This document shows positions 1-8,570 of a DNA stretch of 64,000 bases, piece after piece. The position numbers and the translations under genes are program-made. The stretch comes from Actinophytocola sp044466355 (lineage in GTDB: Bacteria; Actinomycetota; Actinomycetes; Mycobacteriales; Pseudonocardiaceae), in assembly GCF_044466355.1 (NCBI RefSeq), contig NZ_JBITMQ010000007.1, positions 62,001 through 126,000 on the forward strand, read 5' to 3'. Positions within the stretch are counted from its first letter, which is position 1. Each line of letters opens with the position of its first letter. The notes below the pieces were generated by a model, which was not told the origin of the DNA, ran no database searches, and saw only the letters and a program-made list of their open reading frames with translations.

Positions 1-484
1 ACCGCTGGATCGACGCGTTGCGCACACCCGTCTCCGGGTCGGTCACCACGACCACGCCCGCGTCGATGTACGGCCCGCCGTCAAGCTCGGCGTGCGTGGG
101 GATCGGCAGCTTGAACAGGTCAACGACCGGCTGCGTGTACTCCTTCACCGGCCCGGTCTCGACGACCAGCGGCTCGACCGCCTTGTTGAACGGGTCGGCC
201 TGCCACTGCTGCACCTTGCCGGCGATGTGGGAGGCGAGCTGCTTCTCCCGCGCGCCGATCAGCTCCGCCAGCAGCTCCCTCGACCAGTACAGGCCGGTGA
301 ACACCGGATGCTCCTGCCCGCGCACGTTCTCGAACAGCACAGCCTGCGCCTTGCCCTCGAAGTGGGACGCGACGCTGGCCAGCTGGTGCACCGGGTCGAC
401 CTCGGATCGCACCCTGATCAGCTGCCCGGCCTTGTCCAGCGTCTCGATGATGAGACCGAGGTCGTGCAGGGGGCTTACCGGCAT
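1..484 (-). CDS. ubiD: UbiD-family prenyl-FMN-dependent decarboxylase (N-terminal part, cut by window edge)
   Basis: The frame starts with ATG at 484 and stays open to the window edge, giving about 161 residues, roughly the N-terminal third of a usual UbiD. It reads like the UbiD N-terminal domain (LFENVRGQEHPVFTGL, then LPIPTHAELDGGPYIDAG). UbiD enzymes reversibly decarboxylate aromatic or alpha,beta-unsaturated acids using prenylated FMN, which UbiX makes. Only two bases separate it from ubiX upstream, so the two are surely co-transcribed and probably translationally coupled. The catalytic Glu-Arg-Glu residues lie off the window. The substrate cannot be read here. The linked importer suggests a catabolic acid rather than quinone synthesis, since actinobacteria use menaquinone. 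Confidence 0.88.
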   Translation of the reverse strand, partial: MPVSPLHDLGLIIETLDKAGQLIRVRSEVDPVHQLASVASHFEGKAQAVLFENVRGQEHPVFTGLYWSRELLAELIGAREKQLASHIAGKVQQWQADPFNKAVEPLVVETGPVKEYTQPVVDLFKLPIPTHAELDGGPYIDAGVVVVTDPETGVRNASIQR

Positions 485-486
485 TC

Positions 487-1059
487 TCAGTCTTCTCCCC
501 ATCTACGGACGAGGTCCGTCTCGATGTCGAAGTAGTCCAGCACCCGTCCAATGGTGTGGTCGATGATGTCGTCGAGCGACTCGGGTCGCGTGTAGAACGC
601 GGGTACCGGCGGCATGATCAGCGCACCGTCCTCGGCCGCCGCCTGCATCGCCTTGAGGTGCGCGATCCGCAGCGGGGTCTCGCGGCACATCAGGACCACC
701 TTGCGGCGTTCCTTCAACGCGACGTCGACGGCGCGGGTGAGCAGGCTGGTGGTGTTGCCGTACGCGATCTCCGACAGCGAGCGGATCGAGCACGGCGCGA
801 CGACCATGCCCAGGGTCCGGAAGGAGCCGGACGAGATGGCGGCGCCGATGTCGTCGCTGGGGTAGTACACGTCCGCCAGCGAGCGCACGTCCTCGAGCTT
901 GAGGTTCGTCTCCTCGAAGATGGTCCGCTTGCCGCTGCGGCTGATCACCAGGTGCGTCTCGACGTCGACCTTCCGCAGCGCCTCCAGCAGCCGGATCCCG
1001 TAGACCGAACCGGACGCGCCGGAGATGCCGACGACCATGCGTCTCGAGGATATGGACAT
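487..1059 (-). CDS. ubiX: Flavin prenyltransferase UbiX
   Basis: The 190-residue product is full length for UbiX, which attaches a dimethylallyl group to FMN to make the UbiD cofactor. The FMN-binding N-terminus VVGISGASGSVYGIRLLEAL is intact, as are the later family stretches MVVAPCSIRSLSEIAYG and ETPLRIAHLKAMQAAAEDG. The ATG at 1059 lies three bases downstream of the transporter ATPase stop codon and the stop lies two bases before ubiD. The gene order importer-ubiX-ubiD is therefore one transcript. I see no anomalies. UbiX-like phosphopantothenoylcysteine decarboxylases are the main alternative, but the GASGSVYG motif and the UbiD neighbour favour UbiX. Confidence 0.94.
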   Translation of the reverse strand: MSISSRRMVVGISGASGSVYGIRLLEALRKVDVETHLVISRSGKRTIFEETNLKLEDVRSLADVYYPSDDIGAAISSGSFRTLGMVVAPCSIRSLSEIAYGNTTSLLTRAVDVALKERRKVVLMCRETPLRIAHLKAMQAAAEDGALIMPPVPAFYTRPESLDDIIDHTIGRVLDYFDIETDLVRRWGED

Positions 1060-1062
1060 GGC

Positions 1063-1887
1063 TTACTCCGCTGCTGCTTCTACCGGCACCGCTCTTTCGG
1101 GCTCTTCGACCTGGTCGTGCTCGCCCGCGGTGCCGTAACGCAGGAGGCGTGCGACCTCACCGCGCAGGTGGACGAACTCGTCGGTCTCCTTGGTCGTGAT
1201 CTGGTCGCGTTCGGTGCCGAGCGGCACGGGCAACGTGGACACGACGGTGCTCGGCGCCTTGGACAGCACCAGCACCCGGTCGGACAGGTAGACGCTCTCG
1301 TCGATGTCGTGCGTGACCAGCAGGACCGTGGTGTCGTACTCGCGGCGCACCCGCAGCAGCAGGTCCTCGAGCTCGGCCCTGGTCTGGGCGTCCACGGACG
1401 CGAACGGCTCGTCCATCATGAGCAGCGCCGGCTGGCAGACCAGCGCACGGGCGATCGCCACGCGCTGCTGCATGCCGCCCGACAGCTGCCAGGGGTACTT
1501 CTCGACCGCGTCGGCGAGGCCCACCCAGCCCAGGGCCTCGTCGACGACCTCGGCGCGCTTCTTGCGCGGCATGCCCATGGCCTTCAGCGGGAACGCCACG
1601 TTGCCGCGCACGGTGAGCCACGGGAACAGCGACTTGCTGTACTCCTGGAACACGAACGCCAGCTCCTGCGGCACGCCGTCGATGGCCTCGCCCTTGAACC
1701 GCGACTCGCCCTCGGTGGGCGCGAGCAGGCCGGACACGGCCCGCAGGAGGGTCGACTTCCCGCAGCCCGACGGCCCGACGATGCAGACGATCTCGCCCTT
1801 CTCGACGGAGAAGGTGATGCTGCCGAGCGCGGTGTGTGCCTTCGCGCCCGATCCGTACGTGTGGCTGATGCCGGTCACGTCCAGCAT
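1063..1887 (-). CDS. NitT/TauT-family ABC importer, ATP-binding protein
   Basis: The 274-residue ATPase has a Walker A GPSGCGKST near residue 38, an ABC signature LSGGMQQR, a Walker B LLMMDEPFASVD and an H-loop VTHDIDE. This is the layout of SsuB/TauB/NrtD importers of sulfonates, nitrate, taurine or organic acids. It ends in a short acidic and alanine-rich tail (VEEPERAVPVEAAAE). It sits seven bases after the second permease and three bases before ubiX, so it powers the uptake system of this operon. The substrate class is not readable from the ATPase. Linkage to UbiX/UbiD suggests a carboxylic acid. Confidence 0.9.
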   Translation of the reverse strand: MLDVTGISHTYGSGAKAHTALGSITFSVEKGEIVCIVGPSGCGKSTLLRAVSGLLAPTEGESRFKGEAIDGVPQELAFVFQEYSKSLFPWLTVRGNVAFPLKAMGMPRKKRAEVVDEALGWVGLADAVEKYPWQLSGGMQQRVAIARALVCQPALLMMDEPFASVDAQTRAELEDLLLRVRREYDTTVLLVTHDIDESVYLSDRVLVLSKAPSTVVSTLPVPLGTERDQITTKETDEFVHLRGEVARLLRYGTAGEHDQVEEPERAVPVEAAAE

Positions 1888-1894
1888 GGACGGT

Positions 1895-2749
1895 CTACCT
1901 CCCGGTGAGACTCTTCGATCTGGTGTGCCAGCCGATCACCCGGTTCTGCACGGCGAGCAGCAGTACATTCAGGACATACCCGAGTATGCCAAGCAGAACG
2001 ATCGCGGCCCACATCTCGTCGTACGTGAAGTCGCGTTGATCGCCGATCATCTGGTATCCGATGCCGTTGGTCGAGCCGACCAGCTCCGAGATGACCATCA
2101 GGATCAGGGCGAGCGACAGGCTCACCCGTAGGCCGGCGAAGATCTTCGGCAACGCTGCCGGGAGCACCACGGTGGCGAGGAAACGGGGCTTCGACAGCCG
2201 CATGCTCCTGGTCGTCTCGACAACCGTCTCGTCCAGCGTATGCGCACCGTCAATGGTGTTGAGCAGCACCGGCCAGATCACGCCGAAGATGATCGTGGCG
2301 AGCTGCATGGGGGTGCCGATGGGGAACAGCACCAGGAACACCGGCAGCAGTGCCGGTGGTGGGATCGACCGCAGGAACGAGATGGTCGGCGAGAAGTAGT
2401 CGTGCAGCTTGTCCGACCGGCCAAGCACGAGGCCGAGCACGATGCCGACGATCCCGGCCGCCGCCCAGCCGCCGAGCAGGCGCAACAGGCTGGGCACGAT
2501 GTCGCCGAACACCGCTTCGGACAGCCACAGCTGCGACGCGGGGCCGCTGAGCCACAGGTCGACCATGGTCTCGCCGATGGTCACGGGCGGCGGGAAGAAC
2601 GGGTCCTCCGCGAGCACGGTGGCGACCTGCCACGCGGCGACGAAGCCGGCGAACACGACCCACTTGCCCAGCGCCCCGAACGCCCGGCGGCGTCGGCCGG
2701 TGCTCTTGCGCGTGACCTTCTTGTCCGTGGTTTCAGCTGTGAGGGTCAT
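1895..2749 (-). CDS. NitT/TauT-family ABC importer, permease 2
   Basis: The product is a 284-residue BPD_transp_1 inner-membrane permease with about six membrane segments and the EAA loop region (ETTRSMRLSKPRFLATVVLPAALPKIFAGL). The start is set at the ATG of 2749, which overlaps the stop of permease 1 as ATGA. A longer frame to 2797 exists, but it would overlap the upstream gene by 52 bases and adds a basic, unrelated leader. The two permeases of this operon differ in sequence, so the channel is probably a heterodimer rather than the homodimer common in SsuC-type systems. Confidence 0.9.
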   Translation of the reverse strand: MTLTAETTDKKVTRKSTGRRRRAFGALGKWVVFAGFVAAWQVATVLAEDPFFPPPVTIGETMVDLWLSGPASQLWLSEAVFGDIVPSLLRLLGGWAAAGIVGIVLGLVLGRSDKLHDYFSPTISFLRSIPPPALLPVFLVLFPIGTPMQLATIIFGVIWPVLLNTIDGAHTLDETVVETTRSMRLSKPRFLATVVLPAALPKIFAGLRVSLSLALILMVISELVGSTNGIGYQMIGDQRDFTYDEMWAAIVLLGILGYVLNVLLLAVQNRVIGWHTRSKSLTGR

Positions 2750-3510
2750 CGTGCGCGGTCCCCGTCCGACCAGTTGACCCAGCGGCGCTGGACCCACTCG
2801 AAGATCATGTTGATCACGAAACCGATCACGCCGGCGACGAAGGTGCCCGCGATCGCGAGATCCATCTGGGCGCCACCCGTGCCGGTCTCGGTGATGAAGC
2901 TGCCGAGGCCGCCCGCACTGCCCGCGAGCACCTCGGTGCTCACCACGAGGATCAGCGCGATGCCTGCCGAGATCCGTACGCCGGTGAGCACGAACGGCGT
3001 GATGGCAGGCAGCTTGACCTGCGTCAACATCTGCCGCCGCGTCAGGTTGAACGCCTTCGCCGTGTTGATCTGCACCGGGTCGATGTCACCTATCGCGTGC
3101 ACGGTGTTGAACAGGATCGGCCACACCGCGCCGAACACGGCCAGCGCGATCTTCGCGTCCTCCGAGTCACCGAGCGCGATCAGTGCCAGTGGGATCAGCG
3201 CCACGGACGGAATCGGCCGCAGGAACTCGACGATCGCGCTGGTGGCGGAGCCGATGACTGGCACGCTCCCGAACAGCATGCCGAGCGGGACCGCGATGAG
3301 CGTCGCGATGACGATCGACACGGCCCAGCTCGAGACCGTCTCGACCACGTCGACGGAGAACTCGTAGTCGTTGAACATCTCGACCAGCCGGGCACCGATC
3401 ACCGACGGTGGTGGGAGCTGGTTGGGGTCCACCAAGCCGGAACGGCCGACGAGCTCGCAGAACGCGAGCACGCCGACCGTTCCGAGGATGTTTCTGACCA
3501 GGCGTGACAT
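2746..3510 (-). CDS. NitT/TauT-family ABC importer, permease 1
   Basis: The product is a 254-residue BPD_transp_1 permease with an N-terminal membrane segment (NILGTVGVLAFCELVG), further hydrophobic helices, and an EAA-like cytoplasmic loop (TAKAFNLTRRQMLTQVKLPAITPFVLTGV). It lies 12 bases downstream of the binding-protein gene and overlaps permease 2 by four bases. With permease 2 and the ATPase it forms the membrane core of the importer. The C-terminus ends in a basic tail (WVQRRWVNWSDGDRAR) facing the cytoplasm. Confidence 0.9.
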   Translation of the reverse strand: MSRLVRNILGTVGVLAFCELVGRSGLVDPNQLPPPSVIGARLVEMFNDYEFSVDVVETVSSWAVSIVIATLIAVPLGMLFGSVPVIGSATSAIVEFLRPIPSVALIPLALIALGDSEDAKIALAVFGAVWPILFNTVHAIGDIDPVQINTAKAFNLTRRQMLTQVKLPAITPFVLTGVRISAGIALILVVSTEVLAGSAGGLGSFITETGTGGAQMDLAIAGTFVAGVIGFVINMIFEWVQRRWVNWSDGDRAR

Positions 3511-3522
3511 TCGGATCGGTTA

Positions 3523-4578
3523 CTAACCGTTCTCGGACGGCATCGTCACGACCAGCGGCTCGACGTCGAGCTTCTTGTCCAGCATGTCGTACGTCACCAG
3601 CAGGTCGGCGACGCGCTGAACGCGCTTCGGGTCGATCGTGGTCGGGAACTGGCCGATCTTGACGATCGCCGCGGTCTCCGGGTCCATCTTCGCGAACTTC
3701 GGCAGCGCCTCTTCGACGTTCTTGCGGTCGGCGGCCAGCTGCTGGCCCTTGAGCAGCGCACGCTGGAACGCGGCGATGGTGTTCGGGTTCTGCTCGGCGA
3801 ACTCCCTCTTCGTGGCGAAGCCGGACAGCGGGAAGTTCTCGGTCGGGCCCGCGCCAGTCATGTCGAACACGATCTTCGCGCCGATCTCCTTCTGCGCGGC
3901 CGTCACGAACGGGTCGATCGTCGCCGCGGCGTCGATCTGGCCGTTCTTGATCGCGGCCGCCATGTTCGGGAACGGCATCTCGACCAGGTTGTCCTTGATC
4001 TTGTTGAAGTCCACGTCGTTCGCGTCGAGCACGGCGCGGAGCAGCAGCTCGTTGATGTTGCCCTTCGCGTTGACCGCGATCTTCTTGCCTTCGAGGTCCT
4101 TCGGGCTGTCGATCTGAGAGTCCTTGCCCGCGATGACGGAGAAGTTGCTGTTCGGTGTCGACAGGTACGACTCGCCGATGAACTTCATGTCGACGTTGCC
4201 GGCGGCCTGGGCCTTGATGAAGGAGACCCAGTTGCCGAAGGTGATGTCGAACTCGCCGGAGACCAGCGACGGGATCGCGAGCGCGCCACTCTGGATGGTG
4301 ATGGGCTCGACCTCGAGCCCCTCGTCGGCGAAGGCGTCGTTGAGCAGTGCGAGCTGAGCACCCGCACAGTCGATGCCGATCATGACACCGACCTTGAGGG
4401 TGGTCTTCTCCAGTGGCCCGGAGGCCGCGGCCGCGTTGTCGCCGGAGCCCTCTGCCTCATCGGAACCACCGAAGAGGCCACAGCCCGCCGTGAGGGAGGC
4501 CGCGAGGAGGGTCGCCAACAGTCCGACCGCGCGGACGGACCCGCGCCTGGTCCGACCGACTCTGCCTGGACGATTCAT
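3523..4578 (-). CDS. NMT1/SsuA-like substrate-binding lipoprotein
   Basis: The 351-residue protein has a basic N-region, a hydrophobic core and a lipobox LTAGC, so it is an anchored extracytoplasmic receptor. After an acidic linker the mature domain reads as an NMT1/THI5-like periplasmic fold (KVGVMIGIDCAGAQLALLND, then SGEFDITFGNWVSFIKAQAAG). This family binds sulfonates, nitrate, pyrimidine thiamin precursors or aromatic acids. It is the first gene of the six-gene importer-ubiX-ubiD operon and has a good promoter 110 bases upstream. The ATG at 4578 is preceded by GGAG at a suitable distance. The ligand is inferred, not seen: a decarboxylatable carboxylate is the most economical guess. Confidence 0.88.
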   Translation of the reverse strand: MNRPGRVGRTRRGSVRAVGLLATLLAASLTAGCGLFGGSDEAEGSGDNAAAASGPLEKTTLKVGVMIGIDCAGAQLALLNDAFADEGLEVEPITIQSGALAIPSLVSGEFDITFGNWVSFIKAQAAGNVDMKFIGESYLSTPNSNFSVIAGKDSQIDSPKDLEGKKIAVNAKGNINELLLRAVLDANDVDFNKIKDNLVEMPFPNMAAAIKNGQIDAAATIDPFVTAAQKEIGAKIVFDMTGAGPTENFPLSGFATKREFAEQNPNTIAAFQRALLKGQQLAADRKNVEEALPKFAKMDPETAAIVKIGQFPTTIDPKRVQRVADLLVTYDMLDKKLDVEPLVVTMPSENG

Positions 4579-4680
4579 TGTCTTGCCGTCTCCTGCCTTG
4601 AATTTGTGCGGCGATCGAGCGTTGGGAAATGTCCCTCGTCCACGGGCTGCCCCTGCACCGTGTTAAAGGGCGACCTGTTG

Positions 4681-4739
4681 TATACCCGCAGGGAGGTATA
4701 GCCACCCGTTCGGGTACTGTCAACAACTTGTGATCACAA
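4681..4739 (-). promoter_or_regulatory. Promoter and operators of the importer-ubiX-ubiD operon
   Basis: On the minus strand a perfect -35 TTGACA (4723-4718) is followed after exactly 17 bp by a -10 TATACC (4700-4695). A perfect palindrome ACCCG-TT-CGGGT (4704-4715) fills the spacer, and a second perfect palindrome TTGTGATCACAA (4728-4739) sits just upstream of the -35. The -10 is also half of a TATACC-N8-GGTATA inverted repeat (4681-4700). This places transcription start near 4688 with a leader of about 110 nt. One palindrome in the spacer and one upstream suggest both repression and activation. The regulators are unknown. Confidence 0.65.
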
Positions 4740-5136
4740 AGAGTGACTACTTGGTCGCTGCGGCTCGGTAGTCTAGGAGCGGTGGCGAACATCTGGTGTG
4801 AGTGTGTCGTCTGCCACTTTGCAAGCGTCAAGAGTTTTGACTGGTCCAGTCCACCCAGGGCCAGGTGGCTGATCTTGGGTGAGGCCGGCACGCGGAACGG
4901 CACGAAAGCGCCTACCTGCAGGTTCGTTGTACGTCTGAGCAGTGGTCCGGAGCGAGGGGTTGTCGGGGCCCACCGCGCGGTGCTGAACGGTCGCCCGTGG
5001 TCCGTTCTGTGCGTCCGTGGTGGTACTCGTCCCCTTGACCGGTGCTGCCTATACGGGAAAGCTGTGCGCCGCAGTGTCAGCCACACGGGTGAGATTGCTA
5101 CAGAAGTGTGCGATTGACTGACGGCGTCTTGGGAGT
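4740..5136. other. Gene-free stretch between the importer operon and the conservon
   Basis: About 400 bases separate the divergent promoters. Open frames here have poor actinobacterial codon use and no recognisable family. The right end must hold the cvnA promoter, and a purine-rich GGGAG stands at 5131-5135. I see no RNA gene or repeat. Confidence 0.5.
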
Positions 5137-8136
5137 GTGTCCGGAGTGGCCAGGGACAGTGCGTTGGGCGGTGACAGTACGACCGACAGCGCCGTACGGC
5201 GAGCCAACGCAGCAATTCGCGCCGAGCAGGCGTCAGGTCGGCCGGGCAAGCGCAGGCGGTTCCGCCTGAGTGAGTGGCGGTTGCCCACGAAGCTGATGGT
5301 CGTGCTGCTGGTGCCGACGCTCGCGGCGCTCGCGTTCGCGGGTCTGCGGGTGTACACGCAGATCAAGCAGGCGAACGACCTCGACTACCTGCTTCAGCAG
5401 GTCGAGCTGCACTCGAAGGTCTACGTGGCGGCCGACCAGATCCAGAAGGAAGGTCAGGTCGTCGCCCGGTTCGCCGCGGCGGGCCAGGCGGGCGACCGGG
5501 CGCCCATCGACGCCCAGCAGCAGGCGACCGACGACGCGGTCGCCGACGTGCGCGACGCGGCCGAGGCCTTCTACGGCGAGTCCGAGCCGAACGTCCGCAC
5601 CGAGTACGAGAAGATCTTCTTCCGGCTCGACAGCCTCCAGCCGCTGCGGGACGTGGCGACCTCGTCGGAGTTCGACGGCATCGCCGTCGCCTCCATCTAT
5701 GCCGACATCGTGTCCAACATCCTGCAGGTCGGCCAGCTCGCCCGCTCCGACGTCGGTGGCGGCCAGCTGACCCCGCGCCTGAACGCGCTGAACGCGATCG
5801 CGACCGCCAAGGCGCAGATCGCCCAGCAGATCTCCTACCTCGCGGTCGCCGCCCAGCAGAACACGATCCAGACCAACGACCTGAACGAGATCCAGGCGGC
5901 CGTCGCCAGGCACGACTCGGCGCTCGCGACGTTCAACAACATCGCGACGTCCGCCGAGCTGCAGCGCCTGAACGACACGCTGGTGGGCCCGGCGGTCGAC
6001 CAGCTGAAGCAGAACCGCCAGCAGATCCTCGTCCGCGGTGAGAACGGCCAGAGCCTCGGTGCCGACCCGAACACGGTCGTGCAGGCAGGCACGAGCACGC
6101 TCGGCCTGTACCGCACGATCGAGCTCGGCGAGCTGTCCGACCTGCGGGACTCGATCTCGACCCTGCGCAACGACCAGCAGGAGGCCACCCTCCGCGACGC
6201 GGCGATCGTCCTCGCGTTCCTGCTCCTCGCGGTCCTCCTGGCGCTGCTGGTGGCGCGGTCACTGCTCAAGCCGCTGCGCGTGCTGCGGTCCAACGCACTC
6301 GACGTCGCGTACTCGCGACTGCCGCAGACCGTCCGCCGGATCCTCGCCGACCCGGACCCGGTCGCCGCCTCCAAGAACGCCGTCGAGCCCGTGCCCGTGT
6401 TCACCAGGGAGGAGACGGGTCAGCTCGCCCGCTCCTTCGACGCGGTGCAGGAGCAGGCGGTCCTGATGGCGACCGAGCAGGCACTCCTCCGCGACAACAT
6501 CAACTCGATCTTCGTCAACCTGTCGCGTCGGTCGCAGGCACTGGTCGAACGCCAGCTGGCGCTGATCGACCGGTTGGAGCAGGACGAGCAGGACCCGGAC
6601 CAGTTGGCGTCGTTGTTCGAGCTGGACCACCTCGCGACCCGTATGCGGCGGAACTCGGAGTCCCTGCTGGTGCTCTCCGGCACCGGCCTGTCGCGGCAGC
6701 TGTCGCGGCCGGTGCCCGCCTCCGACGTGGTCGGCGCGGCCGTGTCCGAGGTCGAGCACTACGCCCGCATCGAGGTGGCCTCGGCACCGGACGTCGCCGT
6801 CCAGGGCCGCGCGGTCTCCGACCTCGTGCACGTCATCGCGGAACTTCTGGACAACGCCACCTTCTTCTCGCCGGCCGACAAGAAGGTCATCGTCCGGCTG
6901 GCCATGACCCGCAAGAAGGAACTCGCCATCCAGATCACCGACCAGGGCGTCGGCATGTCGGACGACGAGATCGCGGCCACCAACGCCCGTCTCGCCGACC
7001 CGCCGGACCTCGACGTCGCGGTGACCCGGCGAATGGGTCTGTACGTGGTCGCGCGCCTGGCCAAGCGACACAACGTCACCGTGCGGCTGCGGGACAACGA
7101 GGACATCGAGGGCGGCCTGATCGCCCGCATCAACGTCCCGGCCGACCTGGTGCAGCCGATCGGCGCCGCGCCGAGGTCCATGGCCGCGCCGTCCACCACC
7201 GGCTCGCTGGCCGCCATCGCCGAGCAGACCAGCACGGAGGCCCAGCTAAACCCGCCGACCAACGCCCCGACCCGCAACAGCGGCATCGCGGGCGCGTTCA
7301 CCGGCGGCATGCCCCGGATCCGCCCAGAGGGGGCACAGGTCCCCGGTGACACGACGCAGGACCGCACACCGGCCGAGCTGTCGAGCTACCCGCCGTTCGA
7401 CCCCGGGCTCGAGGGCGGCGCCGAGGCCACGGCCAACGGCATGCCGGCCGCGGAGCCGCACGCGCCGCAGAACGGCCGCCACGACATCGAGGACACCGGG
7501 ACGGCTCTCTTCGGCGACCCGCTGCCGGAGCCCCCGACCGACGAGCCGACGGTCTACCAGCCGTACGTGGGCGGCGGCACGTCGCCGACCGAGGCGGAGC
7601 TGAACGTCGACGCGCCGACCGAGCGCCTGCCCATCTACGAGGCCGTCCTGTCGCAGTGGTTCGAGGCCGCCGACACCGGGTCCGCCCCGCCGCGAGAGCC
7701 CGAACCGGGCGCCGACACCGTCGTGAACGGCAACGGGCACAATGGGAGCGTCAACGGCAACGGTCATGCGCAGCGTGAGGCCGAGCCCGTCGAACCCACC
7801 CCGTGGACCTCGCCGGGTGACGACGGCTGGCTCGCCGCGCAGGCTCTGCTCGAGGACAAGGCTCCGGACACCACCACCAACGCCGGCCTGCCCAAGCGGG
7901 TGCCGAAGGCGCACCTGGTGCCCGGATCGGCCGCGCCGAGGCACGAGGCGAAGGAGACGACCGGGCCGCAGCACCCCACGGCGCCGCCCCTTCCACCACG
8001 TTCCGCTGACGCCGTGAGGGGCCGCATGTCAAGCTTCCAACAGGGCGTAAGGCGGGGGCGCCACGCGCTCATCGAGGCATACGCTGGTGACCAATCCGGT
8101 TCGGAGCAGAGCCGTCAAGACGAGGAGCAGGAGTGA
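5137..8136 (+). CDS. cvnA: Conservon sensor, histidine-kinase-like ATPase CvnA
   Basis: The 999-residue membrane protein has a first membrane helix at about 52-72, an extracellular nitrate/sulfonate-sensing (NIT-like) helical region, a second helix at about 356-374, a HAMP-like linker, and a HATPase domain with N-box ELLDNATFFSP (about 570) and G1 box DQGVGM (about 603). No typical H-box was seen. Residues after about 665 form a long Pro/Thr/Glu-rich tail. This is the CvnA layout, in which the kinase-like protein acts as a receptor for the CvnD GTPase. GTG at 5137 or 5146 could be the start; 5146 has the better-spaced GGGAG. The stop overlaps cvnB as GTGA. Confidence 0.92.
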   Translation: MSGVARDSALGGDSTTDSAVRRANAAIRAEQASGRPGKRRRFRLSEWRLPTKLMVVLLVPTLAALAFAGLRVYTQIKQANDLDYLLQQVELHSKVYVAADQIQKEGQVVARFAAAGQAGDRAPIDAQQQATDDAVADVRDAAEAFYGESEPNVRTEYEKIFFRLDSLQPLRDVATSSEFDGIAVASIYADIVSNILQVGQLARSDVGGGQLTPRLNALNAIATAKAQIAQQISYLAVAAQQNTIQTNDLNEIQAAVARHDSALATFNNIATSAELQRLNDTLVGPAVDQLKQNRQQILVRGENGQSLGADPNTVVQAGTSTLGLYRTIELGELSDLRDSISTLRNDQQEATLRDAAIVLAFLLLAVLLALLVARSLLKPLRVLRSNALDVAYSRLPQTVRRILADPDPVAASKNAVEPVPVFTREETGQLARSFDAVQEQAVLMATEQALLRDNINSIFVNLSRRSQALVERQLALIDRLEQDEQDPDQLASLFELDHLATRMRRNSESLLVLSGTGLSRQLSRPVPASDVVGAAVSEVEHYARIEVASAPDVAVQGRAVSDLVHVIAELLDNATFFSPADKKVIVRLAMTRKKELAIQITDQGVGMSDDEIAATNARLADPPDLDVAVTRRMGLYVVARLAKRHNVTVRLRDNEDIEGGLIARINVPADLVQPIGAAPRSMAAPSTTGSLAAIAEQTSTEAQLNPPTNAPTRNSGIAGAFTGGMPRIRPEGAQVPGDTTQDRTPAELSSYPPFDPGLEGGAEATANGMPAAEPHAPQNGRHDIEDTGTALFGDPLPEPPTDEPTVYQPYVGGGTSPTEAELNVDAPTERLPIYEAVLSQWFEAADTGSAPPREPEPGADTVVNGNGHNGSVNGNGHAQREAEPVEPTPWTSPGDDGWLAAQALLEDKAPDTTTNAGLPKRVPKAHLVPGSAAPRHEAKETTGPQHPTAPPLPPRSADAVRGRMSSFQQGVRRGRHALIEAYAGDQSGSEQSRQDEEQE

Positions 8137-8558
8137 CGACCGCGTCCGCACAGCAGCCCGGCAGCTTCGGGTGGCTTATCACAGATTTCGTCCGTCAGGT
8201 TCCTGGCGTGGCGCACGCCGTGGTCGTGTCAGCAGACGGCCTGTTGCTGGCCGGGTCCCAGGGACTGCCACGTGACCGCGCCGAACAGCTGTCCGCCGTC
8301 TCGTCCGGCCTGGTCAGCCTCACGCAGGGCGCCGCGAGGTGCTTCGAGGCGGGTGGCGTCAACCAGACCGTGGTCGAGATGGACCGCGGGTACCTGTTCC
8401 TGATGTCGATCTCCGACGGTTCGTGTCTCTCCGTGCTGGCGGCGCCGAACTGCGACATCGGGCTGGTGGCGTACGAGATGACGTTGCTGGTCGAGAGGGT
8501 CGGCCAGCAGATGACCCCGGAGCTGCGAGCACAGCTTCAGGGCGCTCAGCGCAGGTAA
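8133..8558 (+). CDS. cvnB: Conservon roadblock/LC7 protein CvnB
   Basis: The 141-residue protein is a single roadblock/LC7 domain (FGWLITDFVRQVPGVAHAVV, then SADGLLLAGSQGLPRDRAEQ), the fold that regulates Ras-like GTPases such as MglA. In conservons CvnB is thought to act as GTPase-activating or scaffold subunit for CvnD. It starts with GTG overlapping the cvnA stop, behind a strong GGAGCAGGAG purine stretch, so translation is coupled. Length and layout are normal for the family. Confidence 0.94.
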   Translation: MTTASAQQPGSFGWLITDFVRQVPGVAHAVVVSADGLLLAGSQGLPRDRAEQLSAVSSGLVSLTQGAARCFEAGGVNQTVVEMDRGYLFLMSISDGSCLSVLAAPNCDIGLVAYEMTLLVERVGQQMTPELRAQLQGAQRR

Positions 8559-8570
8559 CGGGGAGTAGAC

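Noticed and set aside
4579..4690. TPP riboswitch in the leader of the NMT1/THI5-like importer operon
   Set aside because: No CTGAGA or ACCTGATC-type core is present. The linked UbiX/UbiD genes also argue against thiamin precursor uptake.
4743..5117. A 124-codon plus-strand frame upstream of cvnA
   Set aside because: Codon use and amino-acid composition (many Cys, Trp and Arg) do not fit coding DNA here, and no ribosome-binding site or family similarity is seen.
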